Positions 7,726-15,181 of a DNA stretch of 31,020 bases are shown piece by piece. The stretch is from Methyloceanibacter sp. GTDB lineage: Bacteria > Pseudomonadota > Alphaproteobacteria > Rhizobiales > Methyloligellaceae. How positions within the stretch are numbered: the first letter of the stretch is position 1; every line of letters begins with the position of its first letter. Under the pieces are notes generated by a model. It was given only the letters and a program-made list of their open reading frames with translations, was not told the origin of the DNA and searched no databases. Position numbers and translations under genes: made by a program. The stretch lies in contig JAENXG010000005.1 of NCBI GenBank assembly GCA_016649675.1, positions 1-31,020 of the forward strand, given 5' to 3'.

Positions 7726-8378
7726 GCCGCGAGGTCGCGCTTCTCGGCGACGCTGCCGTCGGCATTGAGCCGATAGATCAGCGGCCGGCCAGTGCCGAGC
7801 TCGACCGCCATCACGTCTTCAGGGGTCAGCTGGTCGAGCTGCATGATCAGCGCCCGCAGCGAATTACCGTGGGCCACGACGAGCACGTTCTTGCCCGCCC
7901 GCAGCTCCGGCGCGATGCGCTTCTCGTAGAACGGCAGCACGCGGGCTGCGGTGTCCTTGAGGCTCTCGCCTCCCGGCGGCGCGATGTCGTAGGAGCGCTG
8001 CCAGAGATGCACCTGGTGGTCGCCCCAGCGCTTGCGCGCGTCCTCTTTGTTGATCCCCATCAGCTCGCCATAGTCGCGCTCGTTCAGGGCGGCGTCAATG
8101 ACGGTGGGGAGATCCTCCTGCTCGATCTCGCCGAGAATGATGCGCAAGGTGTTGCGCGCGCGCTTCAGCGTGCTGGTGTAGGCGGTCTCGAAGCGGTGGC
8201 CCTCCCGCTCGAGCCTGGCGCCGGCGCGATGGGCCTCGAAAATCCCTTCCTCGGTGAGGTCGACGTCCTTTGATCCGGTGAACCGGTTCAGCCGGTTCCA
8301 CTCGCTCTCGCCGTGGCGGATGAGAACGAGCACATTGCCCAGCTTGGGAGGCTCTTCGTCTTGAGAGGGCCCTGTCAT
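7722..8378 (-). CDS. gpmA: 2,3-bisphosphoglycerate-dependent phosphoglycerate mutase
   Basis: Interconverts 3- and 2-phosphoglycerate in glycolysis and gluconeogenesis. The 218-residue product shows LIRHGESEWN (residues 19-28) with the phosphorylated His22, the partner stretch NERDYGELMG, a WxRSYDIAPPGGESLKD segment and the second catalytic histidine in VAHGNSLRAL. The ATG at 8378 is preferred: the reading frame stays open 66 codons further upstream, but that part has no family similarity and would overlap dapB. It follows dapB on the same strand after 181 bases, a conserved pairing in Hyphomicrobiales. Confidence 0.95.
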   Translation of the reverse strand: MTGPSQDEEPPKLGNVLVLIRHGESEWNRLNRFTGSKDVDLTEEGIFEAHRAGARLEREGHRFETAYTSTLKRARNTLRIILGEIEQEDLPTVIDAALNERDYGELMGINKEDARKRWGDHQVHLWQRSYDIAPPGGESLKDTAARVLPFYEKRIAPELRAGKNVLVVAHGNSLRALIMQLDQLTPEDVMAVELGTGRPLIYRLNADGSVAEKRDLAA

Positions 8379-8559
8379 CGTTCCGGTACTAGCCCCGCCG
8401 CAGCGGCTCCTTAAGCTTCGCCCCCAGCATAGTCGAGGAACGTTAAATTCGAATCTCACCATCGCCGCGGGTTCGGGCCCAATTCCGGCGAAGCGGAGCC
8501 ACGTTTTAGGCAGTTGCGCGGCATTTTGCCAGCGAAGAGGGAGACCTATCCGGCCAGCC

Positions 8560-9366
8560 TTACAAGCCCAGAACATCCTTCATCGAATAGAGGCCGGGGT
8601 CCTTTCCCCTCGCCCACAAGGCTGCTTTGACGGCGCCACGCGCAAAAATGCCCCGATCGGTGGCGATATGGGCAAGCTCGATCCGCTCGCCCGGCCCGGC
8701 AAAGATCACCTTATGCTCTCCCACCACATCGCCGCCGCGAAGTGCGGCAAAGCCGATATCGCCCTCCCGCCGTGGCCCGGTCTCGCCGTTGCGGGTGCGC
8801 ACTCCTCGCTCCTCGAGCGAAATCCCCCGCGCCTTGGCGGCAGCCTCCCCGAGCAGCAGAGAGGTCCCCGAGGGGGCATCGCGCTTATGGCGGTGGTGCA
8901 TCTCCAGGATCTCGATGTCGAACTCAGGCCCGAGAGCTTCGGCCACGCGCGCCGTCAGGATGGCGAGGAGGTTGACGCCCTGGCTCATATTGCCGGCTTT
9001 GACGATGGTCGCATGACGGGCGGCAGCCTCGATCTTGGCCTCATCGGCCTCGGAGAGACCGGTGGTGCCGATGACATGAACGATGCGCGCTTGGGCCGAG
9101 AGCGCGGCAAACACGGTCGTGGAGGCGGGCGTAGTGAAATCGAGCACGCCATCGACGGCAGCAAACACCGGCAGGGGATCGTCGGTGATAGCGATGCCGA
9201 GCGGCTCGAGCCCGGCCATCTCACCGAGGTCGCGGCCGACCGCGGGCGAGCCCTTGGCCTCGATGCCGCCGGCGATGACGCAGCCCCGGGTCTCTGCAAG
9301 CGCGCGGGTGAGCGCCTGACCCATGCGTCCGGCGGCCCCAAGCACTGCGATCTTCATCTCTGCCAT
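8560..9366 (-). CDS. dapB: 4-hydroxy-tetrahydrodipicolinate reductase (DapB)
   Basis: Reduces 4-hydroxy-tetrahydrodipicolinate with NAD(P)H in the diaminopimelate/lysine pathway, feeding both protein and peptidoglycan synthesis. The 268-residue product has a Rossmann GAAGRMG loop at 10-16, GTTGLSE at 100-106, GNMSQGVNLL, and the signature EMHHRHKRDAPSGT (156-169) with the expected catalytic His157 and Lys161. Length is standard. ATG start at 9366. gpmA lies downstream on the same strand. Confidence 0.97.
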   Translation of the reverse strand: MAEMKIAVLGAAGRMGQALTRALAETRGCVIAGGIEAKGSPAVGRDLGEMAGLEPLGIAITDDPLPVFAAVDGVLDFTTPASTTVFAALSAQARIVHVIGTTGLSEADEAKIEAAARHATIVKAGNMSQGVNLLAILTARVAEALGPEFDIEILEMHHRHKRDAPSGTSLLLGEAAAKARGISLEERGVRTRNGETGPRREGDIGFAALRGGDVVGEHKVIFAGPGERIELAHIATDRGIFARGAVKAALWARGKDPGLYSMKDVLGL

Positions 9367-9468
9367 GACGGGTGAACCATGCTGGAAAGAGTGGTTCCCT
9401 GCCTTCTATGATGCGGCTCGCGGCCTCGCAAGGCCGCTCGCAGTGAAACCACGACCTTTAGAGGCGAC

Positions 9469-10053
9469 ATGGACCGGCAATCGCGCGCGTGGCTGCTGGC
9501 GGTAGGGATGGCTCTGGCGGCGACCCTGTGCTCTCTGCCGCTTAAGGCCGAGGAGGTGTCCAGCGTCTATACCGCGCATGATCTTGCCAAATGCGCCGAC
9601 ATCACGCCGGCCGACGCCAAGGACTACGGCACGGTGTGGCGCTGCAAGGGCTATGAGGGCATCGACGTCCGCATGGCCGAGGGCGATTTGCGCATCTTCG
9701 TCTCCTACGGACCCAAGGCCGAGACGCAGACGGCGGCAAACGCGACCCTCCCCCAATTCAACAATATCGGCGACACGCTCGAATGGCGCCTGGCCAAGGC
9801 GGGCGGGCGCTGGAAGCCGTTCGCCACCATCCTCCGCTTCAGCTGGGGCGTCGACGACAGGAAGGGCGCGACCCTCGTGGTCACGAAGCTCGGCAAGGAC
9901 GATGCCTGCCACCTCGCTTATGTGGAAGCCGCGGGCAATCCGAAGGCCAACGATCAAGCGCGCGTCATCGCCGCCAGAGACGCGCGCGGCTTCGACTGCA
10001 AGGGAAGCATGGCCAAGCATTATGGTGTCGACGGCAGCCTCACCAAGGATTGA
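9469..10053 (+). CDS. Secreted protein of unknown function
   Basis: A 194-residue protein with an N-terminal signal peptide (hydrophobic WLLAVGMALAATLCSLPL, likely cleavage after LKA). The mature part has four Cys residues (in KCADI, WRCKGY, DACHLAY and FDCKG), consistent with two periplasmic disulfides, and a mixed alpha/beta pattern. No named domain is recognised. The gene is divergent from dapB across a 102-base spacer that contains a GC-rich hairpin (9420-9437), and convergent with the ICMT-like gene. Confidence 0.7.
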   Translation: MDRQSRAWLLAVGMALAATLCSLPLKAEEVSSVYTAHDLAKCADITPADAKDYGTVWRCKGYEGIDVRMAEGDLRIFVSYGPKAETQTAANATLPQFNNIGDTLEWRLAKAGGRWKPFATILRFSWGVDDRKGATLVVTKLGKDDACHLAYVEAAGNPKANDQARVIAARDARGFDCKGSMAKHYGVDGSLTKD

Positions 10054-10081
10054 GCCGTCGTTGGACTAGGGGCGTGTCGGC

Positions 10082-10621
10082 CTAGTTCGTCGCCGCCGAT
10101 CTCTGAGCGAGGCGGCGGGAGGCAAGCGCCTCATCCTCGAGCCTGATCTTGGTGCGGATCACGGTCCACCACAGCGCCGTCATGATGACCGCGAGTGCAA
10201 GCGCGCCGAAGGCGAGGGGCAATACGAATGTCTCGATGATGGTCACCGCATAGTTCGGATGAGAAAGATACCGGTACGGGCCGCGCCGCGCGATCGGCGC
10301 ATCGGGAAGCGTGATGATCCGGTGCGTCCAGTACCGGCCGAGACTGGCGATCACCCAATAGCGCACGATCTGCAGCGCCAAGTAATAGGCGATGAGAGGC
10401 CAGACGATGGGCGCCTGCGGCGGGACGAGAAAGAACAGCGAGGCGATCCAGGCGAGGTGCGTCGCGGCCACGACAGGATAGTAGACGCTTCCGGCCTCGC
10501 GCCCACCGTCGGCAAGCAGACGGCGTGTATTGCGCGCAGAGTAGAGCTCCTCCAGCCCGCGCTGCGCCAGCACGAGCAGCGCCGCGATCTGCGGGGCACC
10601 GATGAGATCGGACAGGACCAT
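10082..10621 (-). CDS. Isoprenylcysteine carboxyl methyltransferase (ICMT)-like membrane protein
   Basis: A polytopic membrane protein of 179 residues with the C-terminal ICMT signature: YWVIASLGRYWTHRIITLPD followed by RRGPYRYLSHPNYAV and an acidic ETFVLPLAFGALA stretch, the cofactor-binding region of this S-adenosylmethionine-dependent family. Bacterial members methylate small molecules or lipids, and some are encoded beside type III polyketide synthases; none is seen here, so substrate is unknown. The ATG at 10621 is chosen over a TTG at 10657, which would add 12 polar residues. A six-base inverted repeat (ACTAGG/CCTAGT, 10065-10086) spans the convergent junction. Confidence 0.8.
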   Translation of the reverse strand: MVLSDLIGAPQIAALLVLAQRGLEELYSARNTRRLLADGGREAGSVYYPVVAATHLAWIASLFFLVPPQAPIVWPLIAYYLALQIVRYWVIASLGRYWTHRIITLPDAPIARRGPYRYLSHPNYAVTIIETFVLPLAFGALALAVIMTALWWTVIRTKIRLEDEALASRRLAQRSAATN

Positions 10622-10686
10622 GAGGCTCGATCTAGGCGCGGATCGCGCAACCGGCAAGCCTCGGGTGTTGCTTCGCGCGAGCGCCC

Positions 10687-12756
10687 CTAAGCGACGAGCG
10701 GACGCTTCACAGGGGCCTTGTCAGACTCCGGCACGTCGGCCTCGGGCTTGCCATAGTAGAAGCCCTGGACCTGGTCGCAGCCCCATTTCTTCAGCATCGC
10801 TGCCTGGCCCTCGGTCTCCACGCCCTCGGCGGTGATGGTCACTTTCAGCGACTGACCAAGGCCGACGATGCTCGACACGATGGCGCTCGTTTGCGGGCTC
10901 GTGCCAAGGGTGTCGATGAAGGAGCGGTCGATCTTGATTTTCTTGACCGGGAAGCGCGTGAGATAGCTCAAGCTCGAATAGCCGGTGCCGAAATCGTCCA
11001 TGGCGATCGATACGCCGAGCTGATCGAGGCGGGTCAGCGTGTCCATGACCGACTCGGTGTTCTGCAGGAGAATACTTTCGGTGATCTCGAGCTCCAGCCG
11101 ATGCGCCTCAAGGCCCGTCTCGTTCAACGTCCTGCGCACGAGGCCCAACACATCCTGGGTCTTGAACTGGGCCGGCGAGAGGTTGACGGCAAGGGTGGTG
11201 TCGAGCGGCCAGGTGGTCGCGTAGGCGCAGGCGGTCTTCATGATCCATTCGCCGAGCGGCACGATCAGGCCGGTCTCCTCGGCGATCGGAAGGAAGGTGG
11301 ACGGCGGAATCTCGCCTTCCACGGGATGCCACCAGCGCACGAGCGCCTCGTAGCCGGTGAGCCTGCCGCTCTCCAGATCGAACTGGGGCTGATAGTCGAG
11401 ATAGAGCTGGTTCTTGCGCAGCGCATTGCGGAGATCGTTCTCCAGCCGTCGCCGCTTCTGCAGCGCCGCATCCATGGCCGGCTCGAAGAAGCGGAAGGTG
11501 TTGCGGCCGTCGTCTTTCGCCCGGTAGAGCGCGAGGTCGGCGTGCTTCAGGAGCGTATCGGGGGGCTCGCGGTCGAGCGGGCCGATGGCGATGCCGATGC
11601 TCGCCGAAATGGTCACCTCATGGCCGTTCACATGATAGGCCTCCGCGAGCGAGGCGCAGACGCGGCGGGCAAGCCGCATGGCATTCTCAGGCGCATCGAG
11701 GTTCTCGGCGACGATGGCGAATTCGTCACCGCCCAAACGGCCGACGAGATCGACATCGCGGGTGCTTTCCTTCAGCCGCGCCGCCACTTCCGCAAGCAGC
11801 GCATCGCCGGTGGCGTGACCGAGCGTATCGTTGACGTCCTTGAAGCGATCGAGGTCGAGGCAGAACACCGCCATCAGGTGACCGTGGCGCTTGCCACGGG
11901 CGACCGCGCGATCGAGATGGTGGTGAAGCTGCAGGCGGTTCGGCAAGCCGGTGAGCGAATCATGCATGGCGAGATAGCGAATCTGATCCTCGGCAAGCCA
12001 ACGCTCGCGGATGCGCCGCGAGGCGATGGCAGCGGGCACCGAGAAGCCCATGACGATCAGCAGGCTCGTGGTCAGCGTCACCACCGTGAGCGCGACATTG
12101 GTGAGCGCGGCGGCGGCCGTCTGGTCGACGGCAAAAGCGTAGATGCGGGCGATCTTGCCGCCGTCGGTAACGGGCACGAAGGCGAGGCGGTTATGGGCGT
12201 CACCTGGGATCGCCACCGTCTCGACGGTGTCTTCGCTGACGGCCTGAGCAAGCGCCGCGCCACCTTCGCTTTGGCCAAGCAGGTCCCTCAAGCTGGTCGG
12301 TGAGAGATCGCCGGCGACGGCGAGGGTCGTCCCGTCGGGGCTGAGCACGGCGAAGCCGTCGAGCTTGCTCACGAATTCGTTGTGGTTGCGGTAGATGTGG
12401 CTCAAGGCCCAGCCCATGGTCAGCCAGTCGAGGCCTTCGATCAGGCTGAAACCTTTGGTGTTGAACGTGGGGCTGGCCGGCAGGCTCGCTGCCGCACCAG
12501 ATACACCGTCGGCGCGGAGCTTCGCCGCGTCGAGCACTTGCAGGTCCTTGTCGAGAAGCCGGGGAGGAGGGGAGTCCTGCTCGCCGAGGCGCTTGTCGAT
12601 CTCGGCCGCCCAGCTCAGCGCCCCCTCGCGCGCGTCTCTGGCCAGAACGTAGTTGATGGTGGAGCGCCCCGACAGCACGCCGGCAACGACAGTGAGCAAA
12701 CCAAGGACCACAAGACCGGCCATCACCAGCCGATCCCGAGCGCCGACGTCAGCCAT
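10687..12756 (-). CDS. Membrane-bound GGDEF-EAL protein (cyclic-di-GMP turnover)
   Basis: A 689-residue signalling protein. Transmembrane helix 1 lies at about 11-29, a periplasmic sensor region of unknown type at 30-214, helix 2 at about 215-245, a GGDEF domain at about 258-425 and an EAL domain at about 435-680. The diguanylate cyclase A-site GGDEF is intact (342-346), with an RxxD inhibitory site at 333-336 exactly five residues before it. The EAL domain keeps EALVRW (470-475), NLSPAQF, EITES, DDFGTGYSS, KIDRSF and AEGVE, so both synthesis and hydrolysis of cyclic-di-GMP look possible. It is likely to respond to a periplasmic signal and control motility or biofilm. No obvious partner gene is adjacent. 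Confidence 0.93.
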   Translation of the reverse strand: MADVGARDRLVMAGLVVLGLLTVVAGVLSGRSTINYVLARDAREGALSWAAEIDKRLGEQDSPPPRLLDKDLQVLDAAKLRADGVSGAAASLPASPTFNTKGFSLIEGLDWLTMGWALSHIYRNHNEFVSKLDGFAVLSPDGTTLAVAGDLSPTSLRDLLGQSEGGAALAQAVSEDTVETVAIPGDAHNRLAFVPVTDGGKIARIYAFAVDQTAAAALTNVALTVVTLTTSLLIVMGFSVPAAIASRRIRERWLAEDQIRYLAMHDSLTGLPNRLQLHHHLDRAVARGKRHGHLMAVFCLDLDRFKDVNDTLGHATGDALLAEVAARLKESTRDVDLVGRLGGDEFAIVAENLDAPENAMRLARRVCASLAEAYHVNGHEVTISASIGIAIGPLDREPPDTLLKHADLALYRAKDDGRNTFRFFEPAMDAALQKRRRLENDLRNALRKNQLYLDYQPQFDLESGRLTGYEALVRWWHPVEGEIPPSTFLPIAEETGLIVPLGEWIMKTACAYATTWPLDTTLAVNLSPAQFKTQDVLGLVRRTLNETGLEAHRLELEITESILLQNTESVMDTLTRLDQLGVSIAMDDFGTGYSSLSYLTRFPVKKIKIDRSFIDTLGTSPQTSAIVSSIVGLGQSLKVTITAEGVETEGQAAMLKKWGCDQVQGFYYGKPEADVPESDKAPVKRPLVA

Positions 12757-12857
12757 GTGACGAGCTCCCCGTTAGCCGCCTGAAGGATGAGGGGAGGCTT
12801 ATAGGGGAGTGGCGTTAAGGTGCGCCCAACGTTTGCGGTAAACGCGAGGTTAAGCCG

Positions 12858-13364
12858 TCACGGGAAGGCGAACGCCACCTTGCGCAGCGACACCTCGCCG
12901 AAGCTCTCGGCGCCCTCGGCGATGGGCTTCCCGCCGAGGCGCAGATAAAACGCGCAAGCGGAGTCGTTGTCGGCCAGCGCCCAGACGAGCAGGCCCTTAA
13001 GGCGGAGCTCGGCGAGCCGCATGCGGGCGCCGTCGAACAGCTTTTCGCCGAGACCGAAGCCTTGATAGGTCGGGTGGAGATAGAGCTCGAAGATCTCACC
13101 TTGAAACGGCGTGCGGCCGAGCCGCGAGCGGCCATATGTCACATAACCGGCAGCCTCGCCGCCAAACTCGAGCACGAGGAGCGGCGTCCGCTTGCGCAGC
13201 GCGCTCTCCCACCAGCGAAGCCCCCTTCGCGCGATCATGCGCTCAAGCGAGAGATGAGGGATGATGCCCTGATACGCGTTCCGCCATGCCTCCTCGTAGG
13301 CAGCGGCGAGGGCCGGAGCATCCTTCAGCCGCGCTGGCCTTATATGCACGACATCGACGGGCAT
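12858..13364 (-). CDS. GNAT-family N-acetyltransferase
   Basis: A 168-residue protein starting with IRPARLKDAPALAAAY, the usual first strand and helix of the Gcn5-related acetyltransferase fold. Motif A is IFELYLHPTYQGFGLGEKLF, including the acetyl-CoA pyrophosphate loop of the form QxxGxG, and motif B is ALADNDSACAFYLRLGGKPI. It should transfer acetyl from acetyl-CoA to an amine; the substrate cannot be inferred. It is probably a single-gene unit, 101 bases upstream of the GGDEF-EAL gene on the same strand. ATG start at 13364. Confidence 0.88.
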   Translation of the reverse strand: MPVDVVHIRPARLKDAPALAAAYEEAWRNAYQGIIPHLSLERMIARRGLRWWESALRKRTPLLVLEFGGEAAGYVTYGRSRLGRTPFQGEIFELYLHPTYQGFGLGEKLFDGARMRLAELRLKGLLVWALADNDSACAFYLRLGGKPIAEGAESFGEVSLRKVAFAFP

Positions 13365-13589
13365 GACGCCAGCCTAGCGCAGAGTGGAGGCGTGGGGCAA
13401 AGGGGTCGTCGCTATTATCCCGCGGCAGTCAGAGAGGAGCTGGTTTCAGGCAACAGTCTCCCGCGCGAAAGATCGGGCCGACTCAAGTCAAGCGGGCTTC
13501 CCTGGGAGGAAGCGCGCCGTCGCGCCGCAGAGGCGGAGCCGCCCGATCGGTCTCTGGCCGCAATGCAGGCGCCACGACGTTCTAGAGGT

Positions 13590-13862
13590 TCCAACGATCA
13601 GCGAGCGTGAGATCAGGATGACAGAGAAATCTTTGTCGAGCTTGATGTCCATCGTACCCATCTTGCACTTGGCGTCGTCAATCTCGTAGATGCCCTCTTC
13701 CTCCTTCTAGACGCCCTCCGGGTCTTTGCAGCCGAGGTCGGCCAGAGCGGCCGTCACCTTGGCCAGGTCGGCGGCGGGGACCTTGTCGTCGTCGTCATCC
13801 TTGGCAATGGCCGAGGTGCTACCCATGGCTAAGACCAGCGCCAATCCAACGATCTTCAGCAT
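13590..13862 (-). pseudogene. PepSY-like periplasmic protein interrupted by an amber codon
   Basis: From ATG 13862 the minus strand encodes a signal peptide (MLKIVGLALVLAMGSTSAIA) followed by KDDDDDKVPAADLAKVTAAL and ADLGCKDPEGV, then TAG at 13707-13709. After the stop the same frame continues KEEEGIYEIDDAKC, then MDIKLDKDFSVILIS. The pieces together resemble short PepSY-like periplasmic proteins, with a Cys pair and a YEIDDAKC...DIKLDKDF core. The expected stop codon near the end is also not in frame. Two lesions suggest a pseudogene rather than readthrough. If the TAG is ignored the product would be about 90 residues. The downstream limit given is approximate. Confidence 0.6.
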
Positions 13863-13948
13863 ATGAAATCCTCCGGGTTCGAGTGGCCAGCAGTTGACCT
13901 GCGTAATCTGCCGGAGTCGGCAAATTACTGAATAACAATGACTGGCGC

Positions 13949-13962
13949 TTGAGGTAGATCAA
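13949..13962. promoter_or_regulatory. Candidate FNR/FixK-type binding site
   Basis: TTGAGGTAGATCAA matches the TTGA-N6-TCAA palindrome recognised by FNR/FixK-family regulators, with 9 of 10 bases of the stricter TTGAT-N4-ATCAA form. Its centre is about 94 bases upstream of the PepSY-like start codon on the minus strand, in an AT-rich spacer. That position would fit an activator site at about -41 with a 50-base leader. A chance match cannot be excluded. Confidence 0.35.
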
Positions 13963-14053
13963 CTCGGTAGATTAAACTAATATTAAGCTACGATTAACAA
14001 TGGTCTACTTGGCAATATTTCGCGTGGTATATTGGTAGATAATATCGGGAAGA

Positions 14054-14166
14054 TTAGGCAACATCTTCGGCAAGGCGCCGGCGTTCGGCCTTTTTTGCGG
14101 TCGTGAGGATCGAGGTGGCGCTTGCGCAGGCGGATCGATTTCGGCGTGACGTCGGGCTCGACGATC
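14054..14166 (-). pseudogene. Relic of a typA 3' end
   Basis: The minus strand reads VTPKSIRLRKRHLDPHDRKK, nearly identical to VTPKSIRLRKRHLDSNERKR at the C-terminus of the intact typA. A run of six A residues (14091-14096) shifts the frame; with five it would continue AERRRLAEDVA and stop at TAA (14054-14056). The conserved part differs from typA mostly at third codon positions (ACG/ACC, TCG/TCC, ATC/ATT, CGC/CGG, CTG/CTC, CAC/CAT), so it is an independently evolved allele, not a recent copy. Similarity to typA fades upstream of about 14155. Confidence 0.8.
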
Positions 14167-14277
14167 ACCGCTGTTGCGGGTTGGGTAGTGGGCCAGTTTG
14201 AATGTGGCAGCCCTTGACGCTGGCTTAGCATCCGGCCTCGCCTCATATATGCTTAGCGGGAAGCACGGAAATGACAC

Positions 14278-14490
14278 ATGAGCGACGCGGCCAGCAAGTT
14301 TCTTAGAAATTGGGTGAACTCTTACATCCGTGCAGAGGTGCGCGATCCGGAAACGACAGATGATACCGTCTTTGAGTGCGTTGCCGACGCCGCCGAAGAT
14401 GGTATCTCGCGCGAGGATTTGCATGCTGCGGCGGGTGGCGATCTCACAGCGTTTATCCGGAAGGCCATTCGCGAAACGTGGGGAAAGTAA
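14278..14490 (+). CDS. Small protein resembling DUF768, first gene of a micro-operon
   Basis: A 70-residue protein starting MSDAASKFLRNWVNSYI, with a later GISREDLHAAAGGDLTAFIR segment. The FLxxW start, the GIS turn and the final helix recall DUF768, a small uncharacterised family abundant in Mesorhizobium, but the match is from memory and weak. It is predicted to be soluble and helical, with no signal peptide. Its stop TAA (14488-14490) overlaps the ATG of the next small gene by one base (TAATG), suggesting translational coupling. It lies in the accessory segment between typA and the typA relic. Confidence 0.6.
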   Translation: MSDAASKFLRNWVNSYIRAEVRDPETTDDTVFECVADAAEDGISREDLHAAAGGDLTAFIRKAIRETWGK

Positions 14491-14615
14491 TGCCTAAAGG
14501 CCCCAAAGGTAAGAAGCGCCCACGCGACCTAAATCAGTGGGCTAAGCAGAGGCGCCGCGGCAGGGGGAGCCCCCTGGCGATAACCAGCTTGCGTTGCCCG
14601 AGGCGTGGCCCGTGA
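14490..14615 (+). CDS. 41-residue basic protein (MPKGPKG type), coupled to both neighbours
   Basis: Encodes MPKGPKGKKRPRDLNQWAKQ followed by an Arg-rich tail ending CPRRGP. The MPKGPKG-x-KRP start recalls very short proteins common in rhizobial genomes, of unknown function. It begins on the last base of the preceding stop (TAATG) and its TGA (14613-14615) overlaps a GTG start of the next gene (GTGA). Both junctions suggest it is translated. The C-terminal part after residue 20 does not look like the usual continuation, so a frameshift in the tail is possible. Confidence 0.5.
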   Translation: MPKGPKGKKRPRDLNQWAKQRRRGRGSPLAITSLRCPRRGP

Positions 14616-15175
14616 CCGATTTCGTCACGCTGGGGAGTGCGCTGGTACATGCCGCGTACCTCATGTGCAAAGGAGCGACGGAGAAAGAGCTTACCGCGGA
14701 TCTCGCACTGCGGAAGTGGGAACGGGAGTACCCGACTTGCCCGCCGCAAATGCGTGACGGCGATGGGCTGTTGACGTTCACGCCTCCCAATCCACCAGAC
14801 GCTCCGCGTCGCTTTCACCAAGGAGGAATGTTCGCCCTCACGCGGTGGACGAACCTTTACTTCCCAATGTCGCAAGTGCTCTGGGGAGACCCGATTGGAG
14901 GGCCGCTGAAGGACGTCTTCGGCGAGGCCATCGAAGACATCGAGGTGTACACGGAAAATTCAAGGGTGGCCGATTTCTTCGCTCACATCAAATATTGGGA
15001 CATCAAATGCAAGGGGGGACGAGAAGCGCCGCCGCACATCATCGAATTATGCAAGGCGATCAATCTCGAAGATGTGGATAAGATCGTCCCCGCTGCGAAG
15101 GCCGCGGTTCCCTCGTCCGCGGGCGCCCCGACTTCGCCCGGACGAGAGACGCTAGGCGGAATGACCGGACACTGA
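14612..15175 (+). CDS. Uncharacterised protein, last gene of the micro-operon
   Basis: A 187-residue protein from GTG 14612 (a TTG at 14594 would add six residues). The GTG is preferred because it overlaps the stop of the preceding gene and has GAGG upstream. The N-terminus is a helix-rich VTLGSALVHAAYLM region, followed by ALRKWEREYPTCPP, then a central aromatic block around MFALTRWTNLYFPMSQVLWG and GDPIGGPLKDVFG, and a Pro/Ala/Ser-rich tail. No known domain was recognised. It has no signal peptide. It ends six bases from the convergent typA stop. Confidence 0.6.
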   Translation: MTDFVTLGSALVHAAYLMCKGATEKELTADLALRKWEREYPTCPPQMRDGDGLLTFTPPNPPDAPRRFHQGGMFALTRWTNLYFPMSQVLWGDPIGGPLKDVFGEAIEDIEVYTENSRVADFFAHIKYWDIKCKGGREAPPHIIELCKAINLEDVDKIVPAAKAAVPSSAGAPTSPGRETLGGMTGH

Positions 15176-15181
15176 CGCGCA

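Noticed and set aside
8379..8576. N-terminal extension of gpmA
   Set aside because: The frame is open but unlike any phosphoglycerate mutase and would overlap dapB; ATG 8378 gives the standard N-terminus.
10891..12303. 470-codon open frame on the plus strand
   Set aside because: It is antisense to the GGDEF-EAL gene, whose motifs are intact; the composition is a high-GC shadow with no recognisable domain.
13953..14040. Three GGTAGAT direct repeats in the AT-rich spacer
   Set aside because: Short, irregularly spaced (two 13 bases apart, the third 68 further) and overlapping the FNR-like site; not enough to call an operator or iteron array.
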